A DNA stretch of 24,461 nucleotides from a virus. The stretch is taken from IMG/VR virus record IMGVR_UViG_3300017971_000742, positions 1 through 24,461 of that record. One strand, written 5' to 3'. A model generated the notes under the pieces. The model did not search any database and was not told the origin of the DNA. It saw nothing but the letters and a program-made list of their open reading frames with translations. The first letter of the stretch is position 1. Each line of letters starts with the position of its first letter. Of this stretch, positions 1 through 5,198 are shown in pieces. The translations under genes and the position numbers were made by a program.

Positions 1-84
1 GCGGCGTGCCCGGCGTGCGGCGACGAACGGGTCGCCGAGGGCGGGGCGACGTGCTCGGCCTGCGCCGAGGATTCCGACGAATAG
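1..84 (+). CDS. C-terminal end of a zinc-ribbon protein (5' truncated by window)
   Basis: The first reading frame is open from base 1 to a TAG stop and gives 27 residues. They contain two CxxC knuckles (CPAC at residues 3-6 and CSAC at 18-21) and an acidic tail (AEDSDE). Paired CxxC motifs about 12 residues apart are the signature of a zinc ribbon, which in phages usually sits at the end of DNA- or nucleotide-processing proteins. The rest of the gene lies upstream of the window, so its function cannot be stated. Codon use (gcc, gcg, gac, ctc-type) matches the two ORFs that follow and not the virion genes. The fragment has no lysine. The cysteine spacing makes a chance ORF less likely, but the piece is short. 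Confidence 0.5.
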   Translation, partial: AACPACGDERVAEGGATCSACAEDSDE

Positions 85-85
85 G

Positions 86-141
86 GCGCAAGTCGGCCCG
101 ACTGCTCGCCGATAGGATAGGGGCGGGGCGACGTGCTCGCC
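86..141 (+). repeat. Intergenic direct repeat, copy 1
   Basis: This 56-nt spacer begins GCGCAAGTCGG and carries CTCGCCGATAG, ATAGGGG and TGCTCGCC. It recurs with a few changes and a 3-nt insertion at 367-425. It lies between the zinc-ribbon stop and the next ORF, and its end overlaps the GTG that may start that ORF. A spacer repeated in front of successive small genes suggests a shared regulatory element, such as a promoter or RNA processing site. I cannot tell which. Confidence 0.6.
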
Positions 142-396
142 CTGCCCCTCGACGCTATGCTCGCCCTCGACGATTTCGACGCCCTGCTCGCCCTCGCCGC
201 CCGTACTGCTCGCCTCGCCGCAGTGCTCGACCCGTGCCCCGAAACGGCCCAGGCCGTCGAGCACGTCGAGGCCGTCGCCCGCCGTAGGGCGAACGGCGGG
301 GCGGGGTTCCTGGGCGGGGCGTACGTCGAGCACGATATCGACGCCCTGCGGGAAATCGTCGAAACGGCGCAAGTCGGGGCGACGCCTCGCCGATAG
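133..396 (+). CDS. Small hypothetical protein (87 aa), lysine-free
   Basis: The product is unrecognised. The frame opens with GTG at 133. An ATG nine codons in (157) is an alternative start, and neither has a clear ribosome site. The protein is rich in Ala, Leu, Asp, Glu and Arg and looks helical: an N-terminal leucine/alanine segment (LDDFDALLALAARTARLAAV), then a segment around AVEHVEAVARR, a Gly-rich turn, and a last helix around DIDALREIVETAQ. It has no lysine and no serine. The TAG stop lies inside the second copy of the spacer repeat. The spread of charged and hydrophobic residues looks like a real soluble protein. However, other frames are also open in this stop-poor DNA, so confidence is moderate. 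Confidence 0.45.
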   Translation: MLALPLDAMLALDDFDALLALAARTARLAAVLDPCPETAQAVEHVEAVARRRANGGAGFLGGAYVEHDIDALREIVETAQVGATPRR

Positions 397-425
397 CATA
401 GGGGCAGGCGGGCGCAGTGCTCGCC
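367..425 (+). repeat. Intergenic direct repeat, copy 2
   Basis: This is the second copy of the element at 86-141: GCGCAAGTCGG, CTCGCCGATAG, ATAGGGGC and TGCTCGCC in the same order. The TAG stop of the preceding ORF is within it, and the next ORF starts about 38 nt downstream. It is followed directly by a short run of ACCGA pentamers (about 426-447). A looser third echo (GGATAGGGGCACGCCGACC) occurs near 1074. Confidence 0.6.
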
Positions 426-462
426 GACCGAACCGAACCGAACCGAAACCCGAACCGATACG

Positions 463-783
463 ATGGAAACCCGAACCGAAACCCTCGCCGCCCGTACCCT
501 CGAAACCGTCGCCCTCGCCCAGTGGGGCGGGCGGGGTCGCCTGCTCGCCGACGGCGGGCGATTCGTCGGCGTTTCCCGTGCGGGCGTCGCCTGGGTCGCC
601 CGCCCTCGAAACGGGGCCGACGCCGACGCCGCATTCGAGGCTATGGTCGAGCGATTCGACGCCCGCGAATGCTACGTCGCACGGGGCCTCGCCCTCGACG
701 TATGGGGCGACGACGAAACCGTCGAGGGCGTCGGGGCCTGCCCGTGCGGCGAATGCCGAACCCTGCGGGCCGAGGCGCACTAA
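463..783 (+). CDS. Small hypothetical protein with C-terminal CPCGEC cluster (106 aa)
   Basis: This starts at ATG 463 after an ACCGA-rich leader and stops at TAA. I do not recognise the family. The N-terminal half alternates hydrophobic and small residues (RLLADGGRFVGVSRAGVAWVARP), like a small beta-sheet. Next comes a helical segment (DADAAFEAMVERFDA). The C-terminus carries a C-P-C-G-E-C cluster at residues 93-98, possibly metal-binding. There is no lysine or isoleucine and only one serine, which is unusual for 106 residues. A strong GC-rich hairpin with a T-rich tail follows 23 nt after the stop, as expected at the end of a real transcription unit. Codon use matches its upstream neighbours and differs from the virion genes. 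Confidence 0.5.
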   Translation: METRTETLAARTLETVALAQWGGRGRLLADGGRFVGVSRAGVAWVARPRNGADADAAFEAMVERFDARECYVARGLALDVWGDDETVEGVGACPCGECRTLRAEAH

Positions 784-806
784 TCCGCCCGCAGGGCGAA
801 CCGCCG

Positions 807-850
807 ACGGGGCGGGGTCGAGGAATCGGCCCCGCCCCGTTTCGTTTCGT
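807..850 (+). terminator. Rho-independent-type terminator
   Basis: There is a perfect 11-bp stem, ACGGGGCGGGG (807-817) with CCCCGCCCCGT (830-840), around a 12-nt loop. It is followed by the T-rich tail TTCGTTTCGT. It sits just after the preceding ORF's stop and separates the small genes from non-coding repeat DNA. The tail is interrupted by C and G, so termination strength is uncertain. Confidence 0.5.
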
Positions 851-1360
851 ATCGGGGCGCAGGGCGGGCCGTGCGGGGTCGCCGAGGGGCAGGCCGACGC
901 CGAGGCCGTAGGGCGGGCCGAGGGCCGTACGGGGCACGGGGCGAGGCCGTCGAGGGGCAGGCCGTAGGGCGACCCGTGCGGGCCGTAGGGCGACGGGGCA
1001 GGGCGGGCCGATGCGAAACCCTACGGGGCGAGGGGCGGGCGTAGGGCGACGCCTGGGCGGGCGTACGGGGCGCAGGATAGGGGCACGCCGACCGATAGGC
1101 CGGAAATCGGAACCGGAACCGGGCAGGGCGGGCGCACGGCGAGGCGCAGGGTTTCGAGGGCGCAGGCCGAGGGGCAGGCCGTCGAGCACGCCGACGGCCC
1201 CGTCGAGGGGCAGGCCGTCGGCCCCGTCGAGGGGCGGGGCGTGTCCATCCGACCCGATGGAAACGCCGAGGGGCACGGGGCAGGCCCAGGCGTAGGGCGT
1301 CGAGGGGCACGGGGCAGGGCGTCGAGGGGCACGGGGCAGGGCGTCGAGGGGCGAGGCCGA
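841..1360. other. GC-rich degenerate repeat tract without a convincing gene
   Basis: About 520 bp are built from a small set of words (GGGGCAGG, GTCGAGG, CCGTAGGGCG, GGGGCACGGGG) in irregular order, ending in a clear tandem array. Several frames are open on both strands only because TGA is absent and TAA is almost absent. The encoded peptides are Pro/Arg/Gly low-complexity and unlike proteins. No gene is called. The tract stops abruptly where AT-rich DNA begins near 1360. Confidence 0.55.
1297..1351. repeat. 22-bp tandem repeat, about 2.5 copies
   Basis: A 22-bp unit, GCGTCGAGGGGCAC followed by GGGGCAGG, occupies 1297-1318 and 1319-1340 identically. A partial third copy starts at 1341 and diverges at GAGGCC. 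A related piece (GCCGAGGGGCACGGGGCAGG) lies at about 1266. It marks the right edge of the GC-rich tract. Confidence 0.75.
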
Positions 1361-1367
1361 TACTTGA

Positions 1368-1461
1368 GGAAAAGTTTTCCCTTTACATAGCCTCTACATT
1401 TACACAACTTTTACACGGAAAAGTTTTCCTAGGAAAAGTTTTCCCTTTACATAAGTCTTAC
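1368..1461. repeat. AT-rich direct repeats (GGAAAAGTTTTCC and TTTACA-type motifs)
   Basis: The near-palindrome GGAAAAGTTTTCC occurs three times (1368-1380, 1417-1429, 1432-1444). The first and third copies are each followed by CTTTACATA, making two exact 22-bp repeats 64 bp apart. Between and after them are related words: ATTTACACA, TTTTACACG and CTTACACA. Iterated motifs at an AT-rich boundary fit a replication origin, a set of protein-binding sites, or promoters (TTTACA resembles a -35 box). No single role is proven. Confidence 0.6.
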
Positions 1462-1478
1462 ACAGAATCGTAAACGCC

Positions 1479-1499
1479 AGGACCCCGATTCGGGGTCCT
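1479..1499. other. Perfect hairpin, terminator-like without T-run
   Basis: A 9-bp stem, AGGACCCCG (1479-1487) with CGGGGTCCT (1491-1499), surrounds the loop ATT. Neither strand has a clear T-run after it, so a bidirectional terminator or a structured site is possible. There is no gene immediately on either side. Confidence 0.45.
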
Positions 1500-1566
1500 T
1501 AGTGACTCCGACAAAATCTTCACCACATCCAGCCTCAACTCACTTTGCTATTTCCTAGCAGCCCAG

Positions 1567-1593
1567 GCTTAGGACTATTGCAACATCCTAAGC
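1567..1593. other. Inverted repeat GCTTAGGA/TCCTAAGC
   Basis: A perfect 8-bp inverted repeat (1567-1574 and 1586-1593) has an 11-nt spacer. It lies in the non-coding region ahead of the recombinase and could be a binding site or part of an attachment site. Confidence 0.35.
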
Positions 1594-1617
1594 GTAGAGG
1601 CCCAGATGGGGCGCGAT

Positions 1618-1643
1618 CCGCGCTCTCGACCACTAGAGCGCGG
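1618..1643. other. Inverted repeat CCGCGCTCT/AGAGCGCGG
   Basis: A perfect 9-bp stem (1618-1626, 1635-1643) has an 8-nt loop. On the minus strand it resembles a tRNA D-arm (GCTC, TAGTGGTCGA loop, GAGC), but no anticodon arm or T-arm can be fitted. Serine and tyrosine recombinases often use tRNA fragments as attachment sites, so this is noted as a possible tRNA-derived remnant and not called a tRNA. Confidence 0.35.
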
Positions 1644-1646
1644 TTA

Positions 1647-1695
1647 CTCACCACCCTCACACCCCCTCACCACCTGCGAAAACAGGGGTGGTGAG
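1647..1695. promoter_or_regulatory. CTCACCACC motif cluster with hairpin
   Basis: CTCACCACC occurs at 1647-1655 and 1666-1674 and inverted (GGTGGTGAG) at 1687-1695. The last two form a hairpin, CTCACCACC-TG against CAGGGGTGGTGAG, around a short A-rich loop. The same word returns at 1901-1937. A motif present in both orientations at several spacings suggests repeated binding sites for one regulator or recombinase. Confidence 0.45.
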
Positions 1696-1731
1696 TCGTA
1701 AGTCCTTATTTTTGAACCACATACAAATGTT

Positions 1732-1747
1732 CTCACTACCTCACTAC
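1732..1747. repeat. Tandem CTCACTAC x2
   Basis: Two adjacent 8-bp copies of CTCACTAC (1732-1739, 1740-1747) form a variant of the CTCACCAC word found on either side. They lie in the 700-bp gene-free stretch. Confidence 0.45.
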
Positions 1748-1761
1748 TATTTAGAGAGAGA

Positions 1762-1779
1762 TATACAGACCTGTGTATA
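1762..1779. promoter_or_regulatory. Operator-like dyad TATACA-N6-TGTATA
   Basis: The 18-bp sequence TATACAGACCTGTGTATA is a near-perfect dyad with 6-bp arms, and flanking AGAG and CTCT bases extend it loosely. Its size and form suit a dimeric helix-turn-helix repressor. No repressor gene is in the window, so this is inference. Confidence 0.3.
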
Positions 1780-1828
1780 CCTGTTCTCTGCTCTCACTTT
1801 CCCTGTGGTCCTGGGACTTCCGTTTCTA

Positions 1829-1852
1829 GGCGGTGAGGCGGTGAGGCTGTGA
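1829..1852. repeat. Three tandem 8-bp units GGCGGTGA
   Basis: GGCGGTGA is at 1829-1836 and 1837-1844, followed by GGCTGTGA at 1845-1852. The reverse complement (TCACCGCC) resembles the CTCACCACC word nearby. The 8-bp spacing matches the CTCACTAC pair at 1732. Confidence 0.45.
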
Positions 1853-1900
1853 AAACAAACACAACCCCCTACCTACACCCACCTTAGAAGTTCACTATCA

Positions 1901-1938
1901 CTCACCACTACCTCACCACCCCCTGTGAGGTGGTGAGG
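1901..1938. promoter_or_regulatory. CTCACCAC repeats with 10-bp perfect inverted repeat
   Basis: CTCACCAC (1901-1908) is followed by a perfect inverted repeat, CCTCACCACC (1911-1920) with GGTGGTGAGG (1929-1938), with 8 nt between. It is the strongest member of the motif family and lies 120 bp upstream of the recombinase start. It is a candidate operator or recombination (res/att) site. Confidence 0.45.
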
Positions 1939-2046
1939 ATTCGGCTCACTTGGGCCTCTGGACGCCCCCCCTGGGCCATTCGGTACATACACTACGCTTA
2001 CAGATTTTGTATCCACCGCGCTCAACCCCTGGTCACTTGTAGCCGA

Positions 2047-2052
2047 TATACT
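2047..2052 (+). promoter_or_regulatory. Possible -10 box for a leaderless recombinase transcript
   Basis: TATACT lies so that transcription would begin at or next to the ATG at 2059. There is no convincing -35 box and no good Shine-Dalgarno in front of that ATG. This suggests leaderless translation but does not prove it. Confidence 0.25.
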
Positions 2053-2058
2053 GGACCT

Positions 2059-2715
2059 ATGGATACTACGATCAAGCACGTCATCGCCTACCTGCGCGTC
2101 TCTACCGAAGAACAGGCTGTGGAGGGCATCAGCCTTGCGGCCCAGCGGAAGAAGATCCGCGCATGGGCCGAGCTGAACGCCCCCGAGGCCGAGGTCCACT
2201 TGTTCGAGGACCGGGGCATCACCGGCACCAAGCTCTCCTGCCGTCCTGGACTGCTGGAGGCCATCGAGCAGTCGGCCAAGCTGAAGAATGCCGCGCTGGT
2301 GGTCTACAGCCTCTCGCGCCTCTCGCGCTCAACCAGGGACACCCTCTGGGTGGCTGAGAAGCTGGACCGTAACGGCTGCGAGCTTGTTTCGCTTTCGGAG
2401 AAGATCGACACCACCACGGCTGCCGGGAAAATGGTGTTCAGAATGCTCGCGGTTCTCGCTGAGTTCGAGAGGGACCAGATCAGCGAACGCACGAAGGCTG
2501 CGATGGCACAGCTTCGCTCAGAGGGTAAGCGGTTCACCCGGTACGATCCGTACCCCGACCACTTCGCCGAGCGGGCGGCAGAGTTGCGCGATCGTGGTAT
2601 GTCGTATCGCAAAATCGCAAAGCAACTCGAAAAAGAAGGCTACAAGACACATCTTGGTGGACCTTGGCAACCTGCTATGGTAAGGCGACTTGCGCGACGG
2701 GCGGGGAGCCAGTAA
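2059..2715 (+). CDS. Small serine recombinase (resolvase/invertase family)
   Basis: This 218-aa protein has the resolvase catalytic domain followed by a short DNA-binding tail. The active-site serine is S15 in YLRVS, and the usual conserved elements follow: YSLSRLSR (R87 and R90), then KMVFRMLAVLAEFERDQISERT (E137, R138, R144) leading into the long dimer helix. The last 40 residues (RAAELRDRGMSYRKIAKQLEKEGY...) form a helix-turn-helix like those of resolvases and invertases. The length fits this small class and not the 450-600-aa phage integrases with zinc and coiled-coil domains. ATG 2059 is chosen because the catalytic domain begins there. An upstream extension from 1930 would read through the inverted repeat and adds no conserved sequence. 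Likely roles are resolution of genome multimers, inversion of a DNA segment, or integration. Confidence 0.9.
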   Translation: MDTTIKHVIAYLRVSTEEQAVEGISLAAQRKKIRAWAELNAPEAEVHLFEDRGITGTKLSCRPGLLEAIEQSAKLKNAALVVYSLSRLSRSTRDTLWVAEKLDRNGCELVSLSEKIDTTTAAGKMVFRMLAVLAEFERDQISERTKAAMAQLRSEGKRFTRYDPYPDHFAERAAELRDRGMSYRKIAKQLEKEGYKTHLGGPWQPAMVRRLARRAGSQ

Positions 2716-2737
2716 GCTATGCTGCGCCTCCTGATAA

Positions 2738-2763
2738 GCAAGGGAGCCCGAAGACTCCCTTGC
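2738..2763 (+). terminator. Hairpin after recombinase, possible terminator
   Basis: A perfect 9-bp stem, GCAAGGGAG (2738-2746) with CTCCCTTGC (2755-2763), has an 8-nt loop 22 nt after the recombinase stop. It is followed by GC-rich DNA instead of a T-run, so it may be a weak terminator, an RNA processing signal or a recombination site. Confidence 0.4.
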
Positions 2764-2803
2764 GCGGGCCTCTCACCCGCCCGGATGGCTCACCTCCTGC
2801 TAG

Positions 2804-2821
2804 GGTTCGCAAACGCGAACC
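2804..2821. other. Hairpin GGTTCGC-AAAC-GCGAACC
   Basis: A perfect 7-bp stem with a 4-nt loop lies in the 164-bp gap between the recombinase and the small terminase gene. With the hairpin at 2738 and a weaker GCGGG/CCCGC pair between them, the spacer could fold into three consecutive stems. It is a possible leader or terminator region of the late operon. Confidence 0.35.
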
Positions 2822-2879
2822 AACGCTCTGAGTCTAACACCTTGACCACTGGTAGTCTACCCAACTACAATCAACCGAC

Positions 2880-3494
2880 ATGGGGATGCTACACGGATCG
2901 CAAAACTCTGGTGGCCCGAACTACAGCAAGGGCGAGCGAGGACCCAACACATCTGGGTGCCTCAATCAAGCCTTTGATAAACATCGGCAGGCCGAGTGGT
3001 TGGAGATCATCCAAAGAACAGGCCAGCGTGCTATCGCGTGCGCCAAGGTCGGTGTCCACCGAGACACTGTGCGTAAGCACCTGAAGACCAACGAAGAGTT
3101 TGCCAGGGCTTTCGAGGAAGCGATGCAGTTCTTCCGTGAGTCACTTGTGAGCGAGGCTGTGCGTCGTGGTGTTCACGGCGTGGACGAGCCTATCTTCAAC
3201 CGAGGTCGCCGGGCGATGGATATCCACCCGGACGATGAGGAAAAGCCAGAGGAGGAGCAACGGCTTGTCCCCGCGAAGGTTCGTCGCTACTCTGATTCGC
3301 TTCTTCACTCGCTCCTCAAAGCGCACCTCCCGGCGTTCGCGGACAAGCAGATCGTCCAGAACGTACAGGACGACCAGGGACTTGGGGACCTATCTGATCT
3401 CACCCCTGACGAACTCGAACAGATCCAGGAGTTCCTGGAGCGAGTCAAGGAGAGGAAAGAGGGTGGAGGATCAACCGAGACCGACGTGTCCTGA
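2880..3494 (+). CDS. Terminase small subunit
   Basis: This 204-aa DNA-recognition subunit of the packaging motor binds phage DNA and recruits the large subunit. Residues about 35-75 form a helix-turn-helix (AEWLEIIQRTGQRAIACAKVGVHRDTVRKHLK). The middle contains the pattern AVRRGVHGVDEPIFNRGRR followed by RRYSDSLLHSLLKAHLPAFADK, typical of this small-terminase family. A charged C-terminal tail (EQIQEFLERVKERKE) probably contacts the large subunit. ATG 2880 is used, with ATG 2886 as an alternative. Neither has a clear Shine-Dalgarno. The position just before the large subunit supports the call. The 3' end overlaps the next small gene by 32 bp. Confidence 0.85.
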   Translation: MGMLHGSQNSGGPNYSKGERGPNTSGCLNQAFDKHRQAEWLEIIQRTGQRAIACAKVGVHRDTVRKHLKTNEEFARAFEEAMQFFRESLVSEAVRRGVHGVDEPIFNRGRRAMDIHPDDEEKPEEEQRLVPAKVRRYSDSLLHSLLKAHLPAFADKQIVQNVQDDQGLGDLSDLTPDELEQIQEFLERVKERKEGGGSTETDVS

Positions 3495-3690
3495 GTGCGG
3501 ATCGGTCATCGACCCGCGCCGATTCGTCACAGTCAGCGACTATGATACGCTTGCTTCGGAGCTGCATACGGTCGATACGTCAGTATTCGATTTCGATCGC
3601 CTTAGCGGTATTTACTGTTGCAGCGATTGTGTCCTTGATGCTTTCGAGCGCGGCTGGCCTGAATACCGAGGAGTAGAGTTCGACGAATGA
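3463..3690 (+). CDS. Small zinc-binding protein between terminase subunits (75 aa)
   Basis: The function is unknown. The frame starts at GTG 3463, preceded by AAGGAGAGGAAAG, the best ribosome site in this stretch. It ends in TGA, overlapping the large terminase ATG as ATGA, so the two are translationally coupled. It has two cysteine knuckles, C9-P-E-C12 and C52-C53-S-D-C56, separated by about 40 residues, which suggests one bound zinc. The C-terminus is acidic (EYRGVEFDE). It overlaps the end of the small terminase gene in another frame and is hidden inside a longer open frame with no sensible upstream start. Its place between the two packaging genes suggests a role in terminase assembly or DNA cleavage (an HNH-like or zinc-ribbon accessory). 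It lacks the HNH histidines, so it is not called a nuclease. Confidence 0.75.
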   Translation: MEDQPRPTCPECGSVIDPRRFVTVSDYDTLASELHTVDTSVFDFDRLSGIYCCSDCVLDAFERGWPEYRGVEFDE

Positions 3691-5198
3691 GTGACCTTCT
3701 CAAGAAACTGGCAGCGGCGGGCCTGTCGGACCCCGACGCTGTGCTTGAGAAGGTCCGCGCCAAGCGGGCCGAGCAGTCACTCATCGAGTTCGTCGAGTTC
3801 ATGTGGTCCGAGCTGGAGCCGGGCCGCGAGTTCAAGCGCGGTAGGGTGGTCGAGGTGCTATGCGAGCACCTGGAGGCGGTGACGCGGGGCGAGATCACGC
3901 GCATCAACATCAACGTGCCGCCCGGCTGCATGAAGTCGCTCACGACCAGTGTGTTCTGGCCGACGTGGACCTGGATCCACAAGCCGTACGCGAGGTTCGT
4001 CGCGTTCGCATACTCGGAAGACCTGACCATTCGTGATAACTCGAAGATGCGGAAGCTCATCGAGTCTGATCGGTTTCAGAAACACTGGGGTCACGTCTTC
4101 CAGCCCGATGGCAAGGAATGGGGCAAAGAAAAGCTGGGCAACAGCGCAACGGGCTTCAAGCTCGCAACGTCAATCGGGGGCGTCGGTACGGGAGAGCGCG
4201 GCGACTTCATCATCATCGACGACCCCCACAATGTTCGGGAGGGCGAGTCGGAGGCGAAACGAACCGCCGCTGTTATGTGGTTTGGCGAGACACTTCCAAC
4301 TCGTGTGAACGATCAGGAGAAGTCGGCGATGGTCCTGATCATGCAGAGGGTCCACGAGGCTGACGTTGCAGGCCACATCTGCGAGAACCTGTCCGACGAC
4401 TGGGAGCACCTGTGCCTGCCCATGCGGTACGAGCCCGAGCACCCCTATCAGTCGAGGACCAGCCTGGGCTTCGAGGACTGGCGAAGCGAGGAAGGCGAGC
4501 TACTGTGGCCCGATCGCTTCCCCGAGAACGCCGTTGCTGCCCTCGAAAAGACGTTCCGTTCGGTCGGCGGGGACTACGCGGTTGCCGGTCAGCTCCAGCA
4601 GCGCCCCGCGCCCCGCGAAGGCGGTATGTTCAAACGCGATGACTTCCAGGTCATCGAGCCTGCCGATGTCCCCAGCGGAGGCATTTCTGTGAGAGGTTGG
4701 GACCTTGCGGCGACACGAGATGGTCGAGCAGCGTATACTGTCGGCCTTCGTATGAAGCGCGTAGAGCAAGGCGATAAAGTTTCATATTACATTGAAGATA
4801 TCGCGCGGGGGCAGTGGAGTGCCCACCAAGTCGATCAAAAGATCAAGGAAGCAGCCATCGGCGACGGTCGTAACTGCTTGCAGGACTTCCCCCAAGACCC
4901 TGGGCAGGCTGGCAAGAGCCAGATGGCGCACTTTGCCGCCCTGCTCGACGGATACAACTTCACCTTCAGCCCGGAGTCGGGCTCGAAGGAGGATAGAGCC
5001 CGCCCCTTGGCTTCCCAGGTTGAAGCAGGTAGTGTATACCTTGTTCGGGCTCCCTGGAATGGGGCGTTCTTGGCTGAAGTCGAGAACTTCCCGAACGGGC
5101 GATTCAAGGATCAGGTCGATGCCGCCAGTCGAGCGTACAGCAAGCTGATACGCCGACGTTCGCGTACGTTGGCCGCTAAACCGGAAACCATCGGATGA
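3687..5198 (+). CDS. Terminase large subunit
   Basis: This 503-aa ATPase and nuclease of the DNA packaging motor docks on the portal. The N-terminal ATPase domain has a Walker A-type loop, NVPPGCMKS (residues 76-84), and a Walker B strand, FIIIDDP (174-180, acidic pair D178/D179). It is followed by SAMVLIMQRVHEADVAGHI, the coupling-motif region. The C-terminal RNase H-like nuclease begins at SVRGWDLAAT (D339), and a second acidic cluster in FKDQVDAASRAYS lies near the end. The length is typical. It starts at an ATGA overlap with the zinc protein and ends in another ATGA overlap with the portal gene. Confidence 0.95.
   Translation: MSDLLKKLAAAGLSDPDAVLEKVRAKRAEQSLIEFVEFMWSELEPGREFKRGRVVEVLCEHLEAVTRGEITRININVPPGCMKSLTTSVFWPTWTWIHKPYARFVAFAYSEDLTIRDNSKMRKLIESDRFQKHWGHVFQPDGKEWGKEKLGNSATGFKLATSIGGVGTGERGDFIIIDDPHNVREGESEAKRTAAVMWFGETLPTRVNDQEKSAMVLIMQRVHEADVAGHICENLSDDWEHLCLPMRYEPEHPYQSRTSLGFEDWRSEEGELLWPDRFPENAVAALEKTFRSVGGDYAVAGQLQQRPAPREGGMFKRDDFQVIEPADVPSGGISVRGWDLAATRDGRAAYTVGLRMKRVEQGDKVSYYIEDIARGQWSAHQVDQKIKEAAIGDGRNCLQDFPQDPGQAGKSQMAHFAALLDGYNFTFSPESGSKEDRARPLASQVEAGSVYLVRAPWNGAFLAEVENFPNGRFKDQVDAASRAYSKLIRRRSRTLAAKPETIG

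Noticed and set aside
417-911. Plus-strand ORF of 164 aa overlapping 463-783
   Set aside because: The sequence is Arg/Pro/Asn repetitive and runs through the terminator hairpin. The 463 frame has balanced composition and a Cys cluster.
641-1276. Long minus-strand ORF (211 aa) in the GC-rich region
   Set aside because: It is Pro/Arg/Gly low-complexity, overlaps the more protein-like ORF at 463-783 and crosses its terminator. It is open only because stop-forming words are absent.
1618-1643. tRNA gene on the minus strand
   Set aside because: The D-arm-like stem and loop are good, but no acceptor pairing, anticodon arm or TTC-type T-arm can be placed around it. Kept only as an inverted repeat.
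1930-2058. N-terminal extension of the recombinase (43 aa)
   Set aside because: Conserved resolvase sequence begins at ATG 2059. The extension encodes no known domain and would start inside the inverted repeat at 1911-1938.
2719-3084. 121-aa ORF after the recombinase
   Set aside because: It crosses three hairpins, overlaps the small terminase in another frame, and its peptide shows no domain-like pattern.
3463-3690. HNH endonuclease next to the terminase
   Set aside because: The CxxC motifs are present, but the required His-Asn-His residues are absent, so only a zinc-binding protein is called.
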